This document shows positions 1 to 12,327 of a stretch of DNA of 64,000 nt, in pieces. How positions within the stretch are numbered: position 1 is the stretch's first letter; every line of letters begins with the position of its first letter. The position numbers and the translations under genes were made by a program. Origin of the DNA: Trichomonas vaginalis G3 (Eukaryota > Parabasalia > Trichomonadida > Trichomonadidae); assembly GCF_026262505.1 (NCBI RefSeq), contig NC_067204.1, forward strand, positions 7,101,797-7,165,796, read 5' to 3'. The notes under the pieces are model-generated. The model ran no database searches. It was not told the origin of the DNA and worked only from the letters and a program-made list of their open reading frames with translations.

Positions 1-3000
1 ATAAAATTCTCTTTCTTTTCATATTTAACATTGTTTTATAAATTCTCTTTCTTTTCATATTAATCATTATTTTATGACATTCTCTTTCTTTTCATATTTA
101 TCATTGTTTTATGAAATTCTCTTTCTTTTCATATTTATCAATGTTTATGGAATTCTCTTTCTTTTCATATTAATCATTGTTTTATGAAATTCTCTTTCTT
201 TTCATATTTAATTGTTTGATAGAATCTCTTTCTTTTCATATTTATCGTTGTTTTATTGAAATTCTCTTTCTTTTCATATTTATCATTGTTTTATGAATTT
301 CTCTCAATATGATGAATGCCCTCTTAGCATTGCCATCAAAAGATGTCGATAGAAATTGTCCAATTCCTAGTTGATCATGGTGCTGATGTTAACATGAAAC
401 TTATTCTCTTTCTTTTCATATTATCATTATTTTATGACATTCTCTTCTTTTCATATTTATCCTTGTTTTATGGAATTCTCTTTCTTTCATATTTATCAAT
501 GTGTTTATGGAATTCTCTTTCTTTTCATATTATCATTGTTTTATGGAATTCTCTTTCTTTTCATATTAATCATTGTTTTATGAAATTCTCTTTCTTTTCA
601 TATTTAGCATTGTTGTATCGATTCTATTTCTTTTCATATTTATCATGTTTTATGAAATTCTCTTTCTTTTCATATTAATCATTGTTTTTGAAATTCTTCT
701 TTCTTTTCATATTAATCATTGTTTATGAAATTCTCTTTCTTTTCATATTTATCATTGTTTTATGAAATTCTCTTTCTTTTCATATTTATCAATGTGTTTT
801 ATGGAATTCTCTTTCTTTTCATATTAATCATTGTTTTATGACATTCTCTTTCTTTTCATATTTATCACTGTTTTATGAATTTCTCTCAATATTGATGAAT
901 GCCTCTTAGCATTGCCATCAAAAAGATGTCGATAGAAATTGTCCAATTTCCTAGTTGATCATGGTGCTGATGTTAACATGAAACTTATTCTCTTTCTTTT
1001 CATATTTATCATTGTTTTTTACATTCTATTTCTTTCATATTTATCACTGTTTTATAGAATTCTCTTTCTTTTCATATTTATCATTGTTTTATAGAATTCT
1101 CTTTCTTTTCATATTAATTCATTGTTTTATGACATTCTCTTTCTTTTCATATTTATCATTGTTTTATGAATTTCTCTCAATATTGATGAATGCCCTTAGC
1201 ATTGCATCAAAAAGATGTCGATAGAAATTGTCCAATTCCTAGTTGATCATGGGCTGATGTTAACATGAAACTTATTCTCTTTCTTTTCATATTTATCATT
1301 ATTTTATGACTTCTCTTTCTTTTCATATTTATCCTTGTTTTATGGAATTCTCTTTCTTTCATATTTATCATGTGTTATGGAATTCTCTTTCTTTTCATAT
1401 TTATCATTGTTTTATAGAATTCTCTTTCTTTTCATATTTAATCATTGTTTTATGAAATTCTCTTTCTTTTCATATTAATCATTGTTTTTATGAAATTCTC
1501 TTCTTTTCATATTAATCATTGTTTTATGAAATTCTCTTTCTTTTTCATATTTATCATTGTTTTATATAATTGTCTTTCTTTTCATATTTATCATTGTTTT
1601 ATGGAATTCTCTTTCTTTTCATATTAATCATTGTTTTATGAATTCTCTTTCTTTTCATTTTATCTTTTCTTTATGACATTTTCTTTCTTTTCATATATAT
1701 CCTTGTTTTATGACATTCTCTTTTTCTTTTCATATTAATCATTGTTTTATGAATTTCTCTCAATATTGATGAATGCCCTCTTAGTATTGCCATCAAAAGA
1801 TGTCGATAGAAATTGTCCAATTCCTAGTTGATCATGGTGCTGATGTTAACATGAAACTTATTCTCTTTCTTTTCATATTTATCTTTATTTTATGGAATTC
1901 TCTTTCTTTTCATATTAATCATTGTTTTATGGAATTCTCTTTCTTTTCATATTTATCATTGTTTTATGAATTTCTCTCAATATTGATGAATGCCTTAGCA
2001 ATTGCCATCAAAAAGATGTCGATAGAAATTGTCCAATTCCTAGTTGATCATGGTGCTGATGTTAACATGAAACTTATTCTCTTTCTTTTCATATTTATCA
2101 TTATTTTTATGACATTCTCTTTCTTTTCATATTTATCCTTGTTTTATGGAATTCTCTTTCTTTTCATATTTATCAATGTGTTATGGAATTCTCTTTCTTT
2201 TCATATTTATCATTGTTTTATGGAATTCTCTTTCTTTTCATATTTATCATTATTTTATGACATTCTTTTCTTTTTCATATTTATCCTTGTTTTATGGAAT
2301 TCTCTTTCTTTTCATATTTAATAATGTTTATGAAATTCTCTTTCTTTCATATTTATCATTGTTTTATGAAATTCTCTTTCTTTTCATATTAATCATTGTT
2401 TTATGACATTCTCTTTCTTTTCATATTTATCTTTTCTTTATGACATTTTCTTTCTTTTCATATTTATCATTGTTTTATTACATTCTCTTTCTTTTCAATT
2501 TATCATTGTTTGATAAATTCTCTTTCTTTTCATATTAATCATTGTTTTATGAATTCTCTTTCTTTTCATATTTATCATTGTTTTATGAATTTCTCTCAAT
2601 ATTGATGAATGCCCTCTTAGCATTGCCATCAAAAAGATGTCGATAGAAATTGTCCAATTCCTAGTTGATCATGGTGCTGATGTTAACATGAAACTTATTC
2701 TTCTTTTTCATATTTATCATTATTTTATGACATTTCTCTTTCTTTTCATATTTATCCTTGTTTTATGGAATTCTCTTTTCTTTTCATATTATCAATGTTT
2801 ATGAAATTCTCTTTCTTTTCATATTAATCATTGTTTTATGAAATTCTCTTTCTTTTCATATTTATCATTGTTTTGATAGCATTCTCTTTCTTTTCATATT
2901 TAGCATTGTTTTATGAAATTCTCTTTCTTTTCATATTTATCATTGTTTTGATAAAATTCTCTTTCTTTTCATATTTAACATTGTTTTATAGAATTCTCTT

Positions 3001-6000
3001 TCTTTTCATATTAATCATTGTTTTATGACATTCTCTTTCTTTTCATATTTATCTTGTTTTATGAATTCTCTTTCTTTTCATATTATCATGTTTATGAAAT
3101 TCTCTTTCTTTTCATATTTATCATTGTTTTATAGAATTCTCTTTCTTTTCATATTAATCATTGTTTTATGAAATTCTCTTTCTTTTCATATTTATCATTG
3201 TTTTATAGAATTCTCTTCTTTTCATATTATCATTGTTTTATGAATTCTCTTTCTTTTCATATTTATTGTTTGATAAATTCTCTTTCTTTTCATATTAATC
3301 ATTGTTTTATGAATTCTCTTTCTTTTCATATTTATCATTGTTTTATTATTCTCTTTCTTTTCATATTTATCATTGTTTTATGAATTCTCTTTCTTTTCAT
3401 ATTAATCATTGTTTTATGACATTCTCTTTCTTTTCATATTTATCTTTTCTTTATGACATTTTCTTTCTTTTCATATTTATCATTGTTTTATGGAATTCTC
3501 TTTCTTTTCATATTAATCATTGTTTTATACATTCTCTTTCTTTTCATATTAATCATTGTTTTATGACATTCTCTTTCTTTTCATATTTATCATTTTTTAT
3601 GATTTCTCTCATATTGATGAATGCCCTCTTAGCATTGCCATCAAAAGATGTCGATAGAAATTGTCCAATTCCTAGTTGATCATGGTGCTGATGTTAAATG
3701 AACTTATTCTCTTTCTTTTCATATTTATCATTATTTTATGACATTCTCTTCTTTCATATTTTATCCTTGTTTTATGAATTCTCTTTCTTTTCATATTTAT
3801 CAATGTGTTATGAATTCTCTTTCTTTTCATAAATTTATTTTCATTGTTTTAGAATTCTCTTTCTTTTCATATTTAATCATTGTTTTATGAAATTCTCTTT
3901 CTTTTCATATTTATCATTGTTTATGAATTCTTTTCTTTTCATATTTATCATTGTTTTATGAAATTCTCTTTCTTTTCATATAATCATTGTTTTTTTGAAT
4001 TCTCTTCTTTTCATATTAATCATTGTTTTATGAAATTCTCTTTCTTTTCATATTAATCATTGTTTTATGAATTCTCTTTCTTTTCATATTAATCATTGTT
4101 TTATGGATTCTCTTTCTTTTCATATTTAATCATTGTTTTATGACATTCTCTTTCTTTTCATAATCATTGTTTATAGAATTCTCTTTCTTTTCATATTTAT
4201 CATTGTTTTATGAAATTCTCTTTCTTTTCATATTAGCATTGTTTGATTTAAAATTCTCTTTCTTTTCATATTATCATTGTTTATGAATTCTCTTTCTTTT
4301 CATATTTATCATTGTTTGTTAGAATTCTCTTTCTTTTCATATTTAGCACTTGTTTTTATGGAATTCTCTTTCTTTTCATATTTAGCATATTTATAAATTC
4401 TCTTTCTTTTCATATTTACATTGTTTTAGATTCTCTTTCTTTTCATATTAATCATTATTTTATGACATTCTCTTTCTTTTCAATATTTATCCTTGTTTTA
4501 TGGAATTCTCTTTCTTTTCTATTTATCAATGTGTTATGAATTCTCTTTTTTTCATATTTATCATTGTTTTATAGAATTCTCTTTCTTTTCATATTAATCA
4601 TTGTTTTATGAAATTCTCTTTCTTTTCATATTTATCATTGTTTTATAGAATTCTCTTTCTTTTCATATTAATCATTGTTTATGAAATTCTCTTTCTTTTC
4701 ATATTTATCATTGTTTTATAAAATTCTCTTTCTTTTCATATTAATCATTGTTTTATGAAATTCTCTTTCTTTTCATATTTATCATTGTTTTATTACATTC
4801 TCTTTCTTTTCATATTTATCATTGTTTTATGAATTCTCTTCTTTTCATATTAATCATTGTTTATGACATTCTCTTTCTTTTCATATTTATCTTTTTTATG
4901 ACATTTTCTTTCTTTTCATATTTATCATTGTTTTATGGAATTCTCTTTCTTTTCATATTAATCATTGTTTTATTACATTCTCTTTCTTTTCATATTATCA
5001 TTGTTTTATGAATTCTCTTTCTTTTCATATTTATCATTGTTTTATGAATTTCTCTCAATATTGATGAATGCCCTCTTAGCATTGCCATCAAAAAGATGTC
5101 GATAGAAATTGTCCAATTCCTAGTTGATCATGGTGCTGATGTTTAACATGAACTTATTCTCTTTCTTTTCATATTTATCATTATTTTATGACATTCTCTT
5201 TCTTTCATATTTATCCTTGTTTTATGGAATTCTCTTTCTTTTCATATTTATCAATGTGTTATGAATTCTCTTTCTTTTTCATATTTATCATTGTTTTGAT
5301 GGAATTCTCTTCTTTTCATATTTATCATTGTTTTATGAAATTCTCTTTCTTTTCATATTTAGCATTGTTTGTATCGAATTCTATTTCTTTTTCATATTTT
5401 CATTGTTTTATGAAATTCTCTTTCTTTTCATATTAATCATTGTTTTTGAAATTCTCTTTCTTTTCATATTAATCATTGTTTTATGAATTCTCTTTCTTTT
5501 CATATTTATCATTGTTTTATAATTCTCTTTCTTTTCATATTTATCATGTTTTATGGAATTCTCTTTCTTTTCATATTAATCATTGTTTTATGACATTCTC
5601 TTTCTTTTCATATTTATCACTGTTTTATGAATTTCTCTCAATATTGATGAATGCCCTCTTAGCATTGCCATCAAAAAGATGTCGATAGAAATTGTCAATT
5701 CCTAGTTGATCATGGTGCTGATGTTAACATGAAACTTATTCTCTTTCTTTTCATATTTATCATTGTTTATGACATTCTCTTTCTTTTCATATTTATCCTT
5801 TTTTAATGGAATTCTCTTTCTTTTCATATTTATCAATGTGTTATGAAATTCTCTTTCTTTTCATATTAATCTGTTTTATGAAATTCTCTTTCTTTTCATA
5901 TTTATCATTGTTTGATAGAATTCTCTTTCTTTTCATATTTAGCATTGTTTTATGAAATTCTCTTTCTTTTCATATTTAGCATTTTTGATAAAATTCTCTT

Positions 6001-7162
6001 TCTTTTCATATTTAACATTGTTTATAGAATTCTCTTTCTTTTCATATTAATCATTATTTTATGACATTCTCTTTCTTTTCATATTTATCATTGTTTTATG
6101 AAATTCTCTTTCTTTTCATATTTATCATTGTTTTATGAAATTCTCTTTCTTTTCATATTAATCATTGTTTTTATGAAATTCTCTTTCTTTTCATATTTAT
6201 CATTGTTTGATAGAATCTCTTTCTTTTCATATTTATCGTTGTTTTATGAAATTCTCTTTTCTTTTCATATTTATCATTGTTTTATGAATTTCTCTCAATA
6301 TTGATGAATGCCCTCTTAGCATTGCCATCAAAAAGATGTCGATAGAAAATTGTCCAATTCCTAGTTGATCATGGTGCTGATGTTAACATGAAACTTATTC
6401 TCTTCTTTTTTCATATTTATCATTATTTTATGACATTCTCTTTCTTTTCATATTTATCCTTGTTTTATGGAATCTCTTTCTTTCATATTTTATCAATGTG
6501 TTATGGAATTCTCTTTCTTTTCATATTTATCATTGTTTTATGGAATTCTCTTTCTTTTCATATTAATCATTGTTTTTATGAAATTCTCTTTCTTTTCATA
6601 TTTAGCATTGTTGTATCGAATTCTATTTCTTTTCATATTTATCATTGTTTTATGAAATTCTCTTCTTTTTCATATTAATCATTGTTTTTTGAAAATTCTC
6701 TTTCTTTTCATATTAATCATTGTTTTATGAAATTCTCTTTCTTTTCATATTTATCATTGTTTTTATGAAATTCTCTTCTTTTCATATTTATCAATGTTTT
6801 ATGGAATTCTCTTCTTTTCATATTAATCATCTGTTTTATGACATTCTCTTTCTTTTCATATTTATCACTGTTTATGAATTTCTCTCAATATTGATGAATG
6901 CCTCTTAGCATTGCCATCAAAAAGATGTCGATAGAAATTGTCCAATTCCTAGTTGATCATGGCTGATGTTAACATGAAACTTATTCTCTTTCTTTTCAAT
7001 TTATTCATTGTTTTATTACATTCTATTTCTTTCATATTTATCACTGTTTTATAGAATTCTCTTTCTTTTCATATTTTTCATTGTTTTATAGAATTCTCTT
7101 TTTTTCATATTAATCATTGTTTTATGACATTCTCTTTCTTTTCATATTTATCATTGTTTTAT
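1..7162 (+). repeat. Array block A: degenerate left section, 11 ankyrin modules
   Basis: Ankyrin modules lie at 295-400, 877-984, 1168-1271, 1751-1857, 1968-2073, 2587-2694, 3601-3703, 5046-5153, 5629-5735, 6286-6394 and 6876-6980. The rest is 37-bp units, with module-free runs at 2695-3600 and 3704-5045. This is the least uniform part of the array. Many units are 35 or 36 bp because one base is missing, often from a run (for example AAAAG for AAAAAG in the module, or CTCTTCTTTTC for CTCTTTCTTTTC in the unit). An odd unit around 3829-3850 has AAATTTATTTTCATTG in place of the usual tail. The module at 1751 carries the TTAGTATTG variant and is followed by the next module only 217 bp later. Confidence 0.9.
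1968..2073 (+). pseudogene. Ankyrin module with frame joined to its left neighbour
   Basis: In this copy the module reads GAATGCCTTAGCAATTGCC instead of the usual CCCTCTTAGCATTGCC. The changed length lets a + frame that starts in the previous module (ATG at 1800) continue through this one. The open frame from 1800 to 2321 is 173 codons and contains SIEIVQFLVDHGADVN twice, separated by ~50 residues of Phe/Leu/Ser-rich repeat sequence. It is the longest reading frame in the window. Tandem ankyrin units normally follow each other directly every 33 residues, so this spacing does not look like a real ankyrin domain. I consider it an accident of indels in a noisy part of the array. Confidence 0.5.
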
Positions 7163-10100
7163 GAATTTCTCTCAATATTGATGAATGCCCTCTTAGCATT
7201 GCCATCAAAAAGATGTCGATAGAAATTGTCCAATTCCTAGTTGATCATGGTGCTGATGTTAACATGAAACTTATTCTCTTTCTTTTCATATTTATCATTA
7301 TTTTATGACATTCTCTTTCTTTTCATATTTATCCTTGTTTTATGGAATTCTCTTTCTTTTCATATTTATCAATGTGTTATGGAATTCTCTTTCTTTTCAT
7401 ATTTATCATTGTTTTATAGAATTCTCTTTCTTTTCATATTTATCATTATTTTATGACATTCTCTTTCTTTTCATATTTATCCTTGTTTTATGAAATTCTC
7501 TTTCTTTTCATATTAATCATTGTTTTATGACATTCTCTTTCTTTTCATATTTATCTTTTCTTTATGACATTTTCTTTCTTTTCATATTTATCCTTGTTTT
7601 ATAACATTCTCTTTCTTTTCATATTAATCATTGTTTTATGAATTTCTCTCAATATTGATGAATGCCCTCTTAGTATTGCCATCAAAAAGATGTCGATAGA
7701 AATTGTCCAATTCCTAGTTGATCATGTGCTGATGTTAACATGAAACTTATTCTCTTTCTTTTCATATTTATCATTATTTTATGGAATTCTCTTTCTTTTC
7801 ATATTAATCATTGTTTTATGGAATTCTCTTTCTTTTCATATTTATCATTGTTTTATGAATTTCTCTCAATATTGATGAATGCCCTCTTAGCATTGCCATC
7901 AAAAAGATGTCGATAGAAATTGTCCAATTCCTAGTTGATCATGGTGCTGATGTTAACATGAAACTTATTCTCTTTCTTTTCATATTTATCATTATTTTAT
8001 GACATTCTCTTTCTTTTCATATTTATCCTTGTTTTATGGAATTCTCTTTCTTTTCATATTTATCATTGTTTTATGAAATTCTCTTTCTTTTCATATTAAT
8101 CATTGTTTTATGGAATTCTCTTTCTTTTCATATTAATCATTGTTTTATGAAATTCTCTTCTTTTCATATTTAGCATTGTTGTATCGAATTCTATTTTTCA
8201 TATTTATCATTGTTTTATGAAATTCTCTTTCTTTTCATATTTATCATTGTTTTATGAAATTCTCTTTCTTTTCATATTAATCATTGTTTTTATGAAATTC
8301 TCTTTCTTTTCATATTTATCATTGTTTTATGAAATTCTCTTTCTTTTCATATTAATCATTGTTTTATGAAATTCTCTTTCTTTTCGTATTTTATCATTGT
8401 TTGATAGAATCTCTTTCTTTTCATATTTATCGTTGTTTTATGACATTCTCTTTCTTTTCATATTTATCATTGTTTTATGAATTTCTCTCAATATTGATGA
8501 ATGCCCTCTTAGCATTGCCATCAAAAAGATGTCGATAGAAATTGTCCAATTCCTAGTTGATCATGGTGCTGATGTTAACATGAAACTTATTCTCTTTCTT
8601 TTCATATTTATCATTGTTTTATTACATTCTATTTCTTTTCATATTTATCACTGTTTTATAGAATTCTCTTTCTTTTCATATTTATCATTGTTTTATAGAA
8701 TTCTCTTTCTTTTCATATTAATCATTGTTTTATGACATTCTCTTTCTTTTCATATTTATCTTTTCTTTATGACATTTTCTTTCTTTTCATATTTATCATT
8801 GTTTTATTACATTCTCTTTCTTTTCATATTTATCATTGTTTATTACATTCTATTTCTTTTCATATTAATCATTGTTTTATGAAATTCTCTTTCTTTTCAT
8901 ATTTATCATTGTTTTATGAAATTCTCTTTCTTTTCATATTTATCATTGTTTGATATAATTCTCTTTCTTTTCATATTTATCATTGTTTTATGACATTCTC
9001 TTTCTTTTCATATTTATCATTGTTTTATGAATTTCTCTCAATATTGATGAATGCCCTCTTAGCATTGCCATCAAAAAGATGTCGATAGAAATTGTCCAAT
9101 TCCTAGTTGATCATGGTGCTGATGTTAACATGAAACTTATTCTCTTTCTTTTCATATTTATCATTATTTTATGACATTCTCTTTCTTTTCATATTTATCC
9201 TTGTTTTATGGAATTCTCTTTCTTTTCATATTTATCAATGTGTTATGAATTCTCTTTCTTTTCATATTTATCATTGTTTTATGGAAATTCTCTTTCTTTT
9301 CATATTTATCATTATTTTATGACATTCTCTTTCTTTTCATATTTATCCTTGTTTTATGGAATTCTCTTTCTTTTCATATTTATCAATGTGTTATGAATTC
9401 TCTTTCTTTCATATTTATCATTTTTTTATGAATTCTCTTTCTTTTCATATTTATCCTTGTTTTATGAATTCTCTTTCTTTTCATATTTATTGTTTTTATG
9501 AAATTTCTTTCTTTTCATATTTATCATTGTTTTATGAACATTCTCTTTCTTTTCATATTATCATTGTTTATAATTCTCTTTCTTTTCATATTAACATTGT
9601 TTATGACATTCTCCTTCTTTTTTCCTTTCATATTTCATCATTGTTTTATGAATTTCTCTCAATATTGATGAATGCCCTCTTAGCATTGCCATCAAAAAGA
9701 TGTCGATAGAAATTGTCCAATTCCTAGTTGATCATGGTGCTGATGTTAACATGAAACTTATTCTCTTTCTTTTCATATTTATCATTATTTTATGACATTC
9801 TCTTTCTTTTCATATTTATCCTTGTTTTATGGAATTCTCTTTCTTTTCATATTTATCAATGTGTTATGAAATTCTCTTTCTTTTCATATTAATCATTGTT
9901 TTATGAAATTCTCTTTCTTTTCATATTAATCATTGTTTTATGAAATTCTCTTTCTTTTCATATTTAGCATTGTTTTATGAAATTCTCTTTCTTTTCATAT
10001 TTAGCATTGTTTGATAAAATCTCTTTCTTTCATATTTAACATTGTTTTATAGAATTCTCTTTCTTTTCATATTAATCATTATTTTATGACATTTCTCTTC

Positions 10101-10641
10101 TTTTCATATTTATCCTTGTTTTATGGAATTCTCTTTCTTTTCATATTTATCAATGTGTTATGGAATTCTCTTTCTTTTCATATTTATCATTGTTTTATAG
10201 AATTCTCTTCTTTTCATATTAATCATTGTTTTATGAAATTCTCTTTCTTTTCATATTTATCATTGTTTTATAGAATTCTCTTTCTTTTCATATTAATCAT
10301 TGTTTTATGAAATTCTCTTTCTTTTCATATTTAGCATTGTTTGATAAAATTCTCTTTCTTTTCATATTAATCATTGTTTTATGAAATTCTCTTTCTTTTC
10401 ATATTTATCATTGTTTTATAGAATTCTCTTTCTTTTCATATTTATCATTGTTTTATGGAATTCTCTTTCTTTTCATATTTATCATTGTTTTATTACATTC
10501 TATTTCTTTTCATATTTATCATTGTTTTATTACATTCTCTTTCTTTTCATATTTATCATTGTTTGATAAAATTCTCTTTCTTTTCATATTAATCATTGTT
10601 TTATGACATTCTCTTTCTTTTCATATTTATCATTGTTTTAT

Positions 10642-10749
10642 GAATTTCTCTCAATATTGATGAATGCCCTCTTAGCATTGCCATCAAAAAGATGTCGATA
10701 GAAATTGTCCAATTCCTAGTTGATCATGGTGCTGATGTTAACATGAAAC
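10642..10749 (+). pseudogene. Reference ankyrin module (consensus copy)
   Basis: This copy matches the common form of the module and serves as its description. Read from the AAT at 10653, the frame gives Asn-Ile-Asp-Glu, then CPLSIAIKK, then MSIEIVQFLVDHGADVN and Met-Lys. This fits the ankyrin repeat consensus: xTPLHxAA (here CPLSIAI), the second helix GHxEVVxxLL (here SIEIVQFLV) and the loop xGADVN. About 30 of the 33 positions of one repeat are present, with only a diverged start of the loop before the TPLH motif. The frame is bounded by TGA at 10641-10643 and TGA at 10785-10787, so only 47 codons are open and the last ~14 come from the 37-bp repeat. A single ankyrin unit does not fold alone, and there is no extended start context. 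I read it as a fragment of a host ankyrin-repeat gene amplified as DNA, not a working gene. Confidence 0.85.
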
Positions 10750-12224
10750 TTATTCTCTTTCTTTTCATATTTATCATTATTTTATGACATTCTCTTTCTT
10801 TTCATATTTATCCTTGTTTTATGGAATTCTCTTTCTTTTCATATTTATCAATGTGTTATGAAATTCTCTTTCTTTTCATATTAATCATTGTTTTATGAAA
10901 TTCTCTTTCTTTTCATATTAATCATTGTTTTATGAAATTCTCTTTCTTTTCATATTTAGCATTGTTTTATGAAATTCTCTTTCTTTTCATATTTAGCATT
11001 GTTTGATAAAATTCTCTTTCTTTTCATATTTAACATTGTTTTATAGAATTCTCTTTCTTTTCATATTAATCATTATTTTATGACATTCTCTTTCTTTTCA
11101 TATTTATCCTTGTTTTATGGAATTCTCTTTCTTTTCATATTTATCAATGTGTTATGGAATTCTCTTTCTTTTCATATTTATCATTGTTTTATAGAATTCT
11201 CTTTCTTTTCATATTAATCATTGTTTTATGAAATTCTCTTTCTTTTCATATTTATCATTGTTTTATAGAATTCTCTTTCTTTTCATATTAATCATTGTTT
11301 TATGAAATTCTCTTTCTTTTCATATTTAGCATTGTTTGATAAAATTCTCTTTCTTTTCATATTAATCATTGTTTTATGAAATTCTCTTTCTTTTCATATT
11401 TTATCATTGTTTTATTACATTCTCTTTCTTTTCATATTTATCATTGTTTTATGGAATTCTCTTTCTTTTCATATTAATCATTGTTTTATGACATTCTCTT
11501 TCTTTTCATATTTATCTTTTCTTTATGACATTTTCTTTCTTTTCATATTAATCATTGTTTGATAAAATTCTCTTTCTTTTCATATTAATCATTGTTTTAT
11601 GACATTCTCTTTCTTTTCATATTTATCATTGTTTTATGAATTTCTCTCAATATTGATGAATGCCCTCTTAGCATTGCCATCAAAAAGATGTCGATAGAAA
11701 TTGTCCAATTCCTAGTTGATCATGGTGCTGATGTTAACATGAAACTTATTCTCTTTCTTTTCATATTTATCATTATTTTATGACATTCTCTTTCTTTTCA
11801 TATTTATCCTTGTTTTATGGAATTCTCTTTCTTTTCATATTTATCAATGTGTTATGGAATTCTCTTCTTTTCATATTTATCATTGTTTTATGGAATTCTC
11901 TTTCTTTTCATATTAATATCATTGTTTTATGAATTCTCTTTCTTTTTCATATTTAGCATTGTTGTATCGAATTCTATTTCTTTTCATATTTATCATTGTT
12001 TTATGAATTCTCTTTCTTTTATATTAATCTGTTTTTATGAAATTCTCTTTCTTTTCATATTAATCATTGTTTTATTGAAATTCTCTTTCTTTTCATATTT
12101 ATCATTGTTTATTGAAATTCTCTTTCTTTTCATATTTATCAATGTTTTATGGAATTCTCTTTCTTTTCATATTTATCATTGTTTTATGACATTCTCTTTC
12201 TTTTCATATTTATCACTGTTTTAT

Positions 12225-12327
12225 GAATTTCTCTCAATATTGATGAATGCTCTCTAGCATTGCATCAAAAAGATGTCGATAGAAATTGTCAATTCCTAGT
12301 TGATCATGGTGCTGTTGTAACATAAAC
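12225..12327 (+). pseudogene. Degenerate ankyrin module
   Basis: This copy has several differences from the consensus: GCTCTCTAGC for GCCCTCTTAGC, GCATC for GCCATC, GTCAATTCC for GTCCAATTCC, GCTGTTGTAACATAAAC for GCTGATGTTAACATGAAAC. The surrounding units (11.9-12.4 kb) also show many length changes. It is one of the two most decayed modules and may mark an older or poorly assembled patch. Confidence 0.75.

Noticed and set aside
1800-2321. 173-codon ankyrin protein gene
   Set aside because: The frame exists only because of length changes in two modules. The two ankyrin units are separated by minisatellite-derived residues, unlike contiguous 33-residue ankyrin repeats, and equivalent frames are closed in other copies.
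10642-10749. Spliced exon flanked by introns
   Set aside because: No consistent GT...AG borders or long branch/acceptor motif of the kind known in trichomonad introns flank the module, and the same piece would be repeated 96 times in a transcript.
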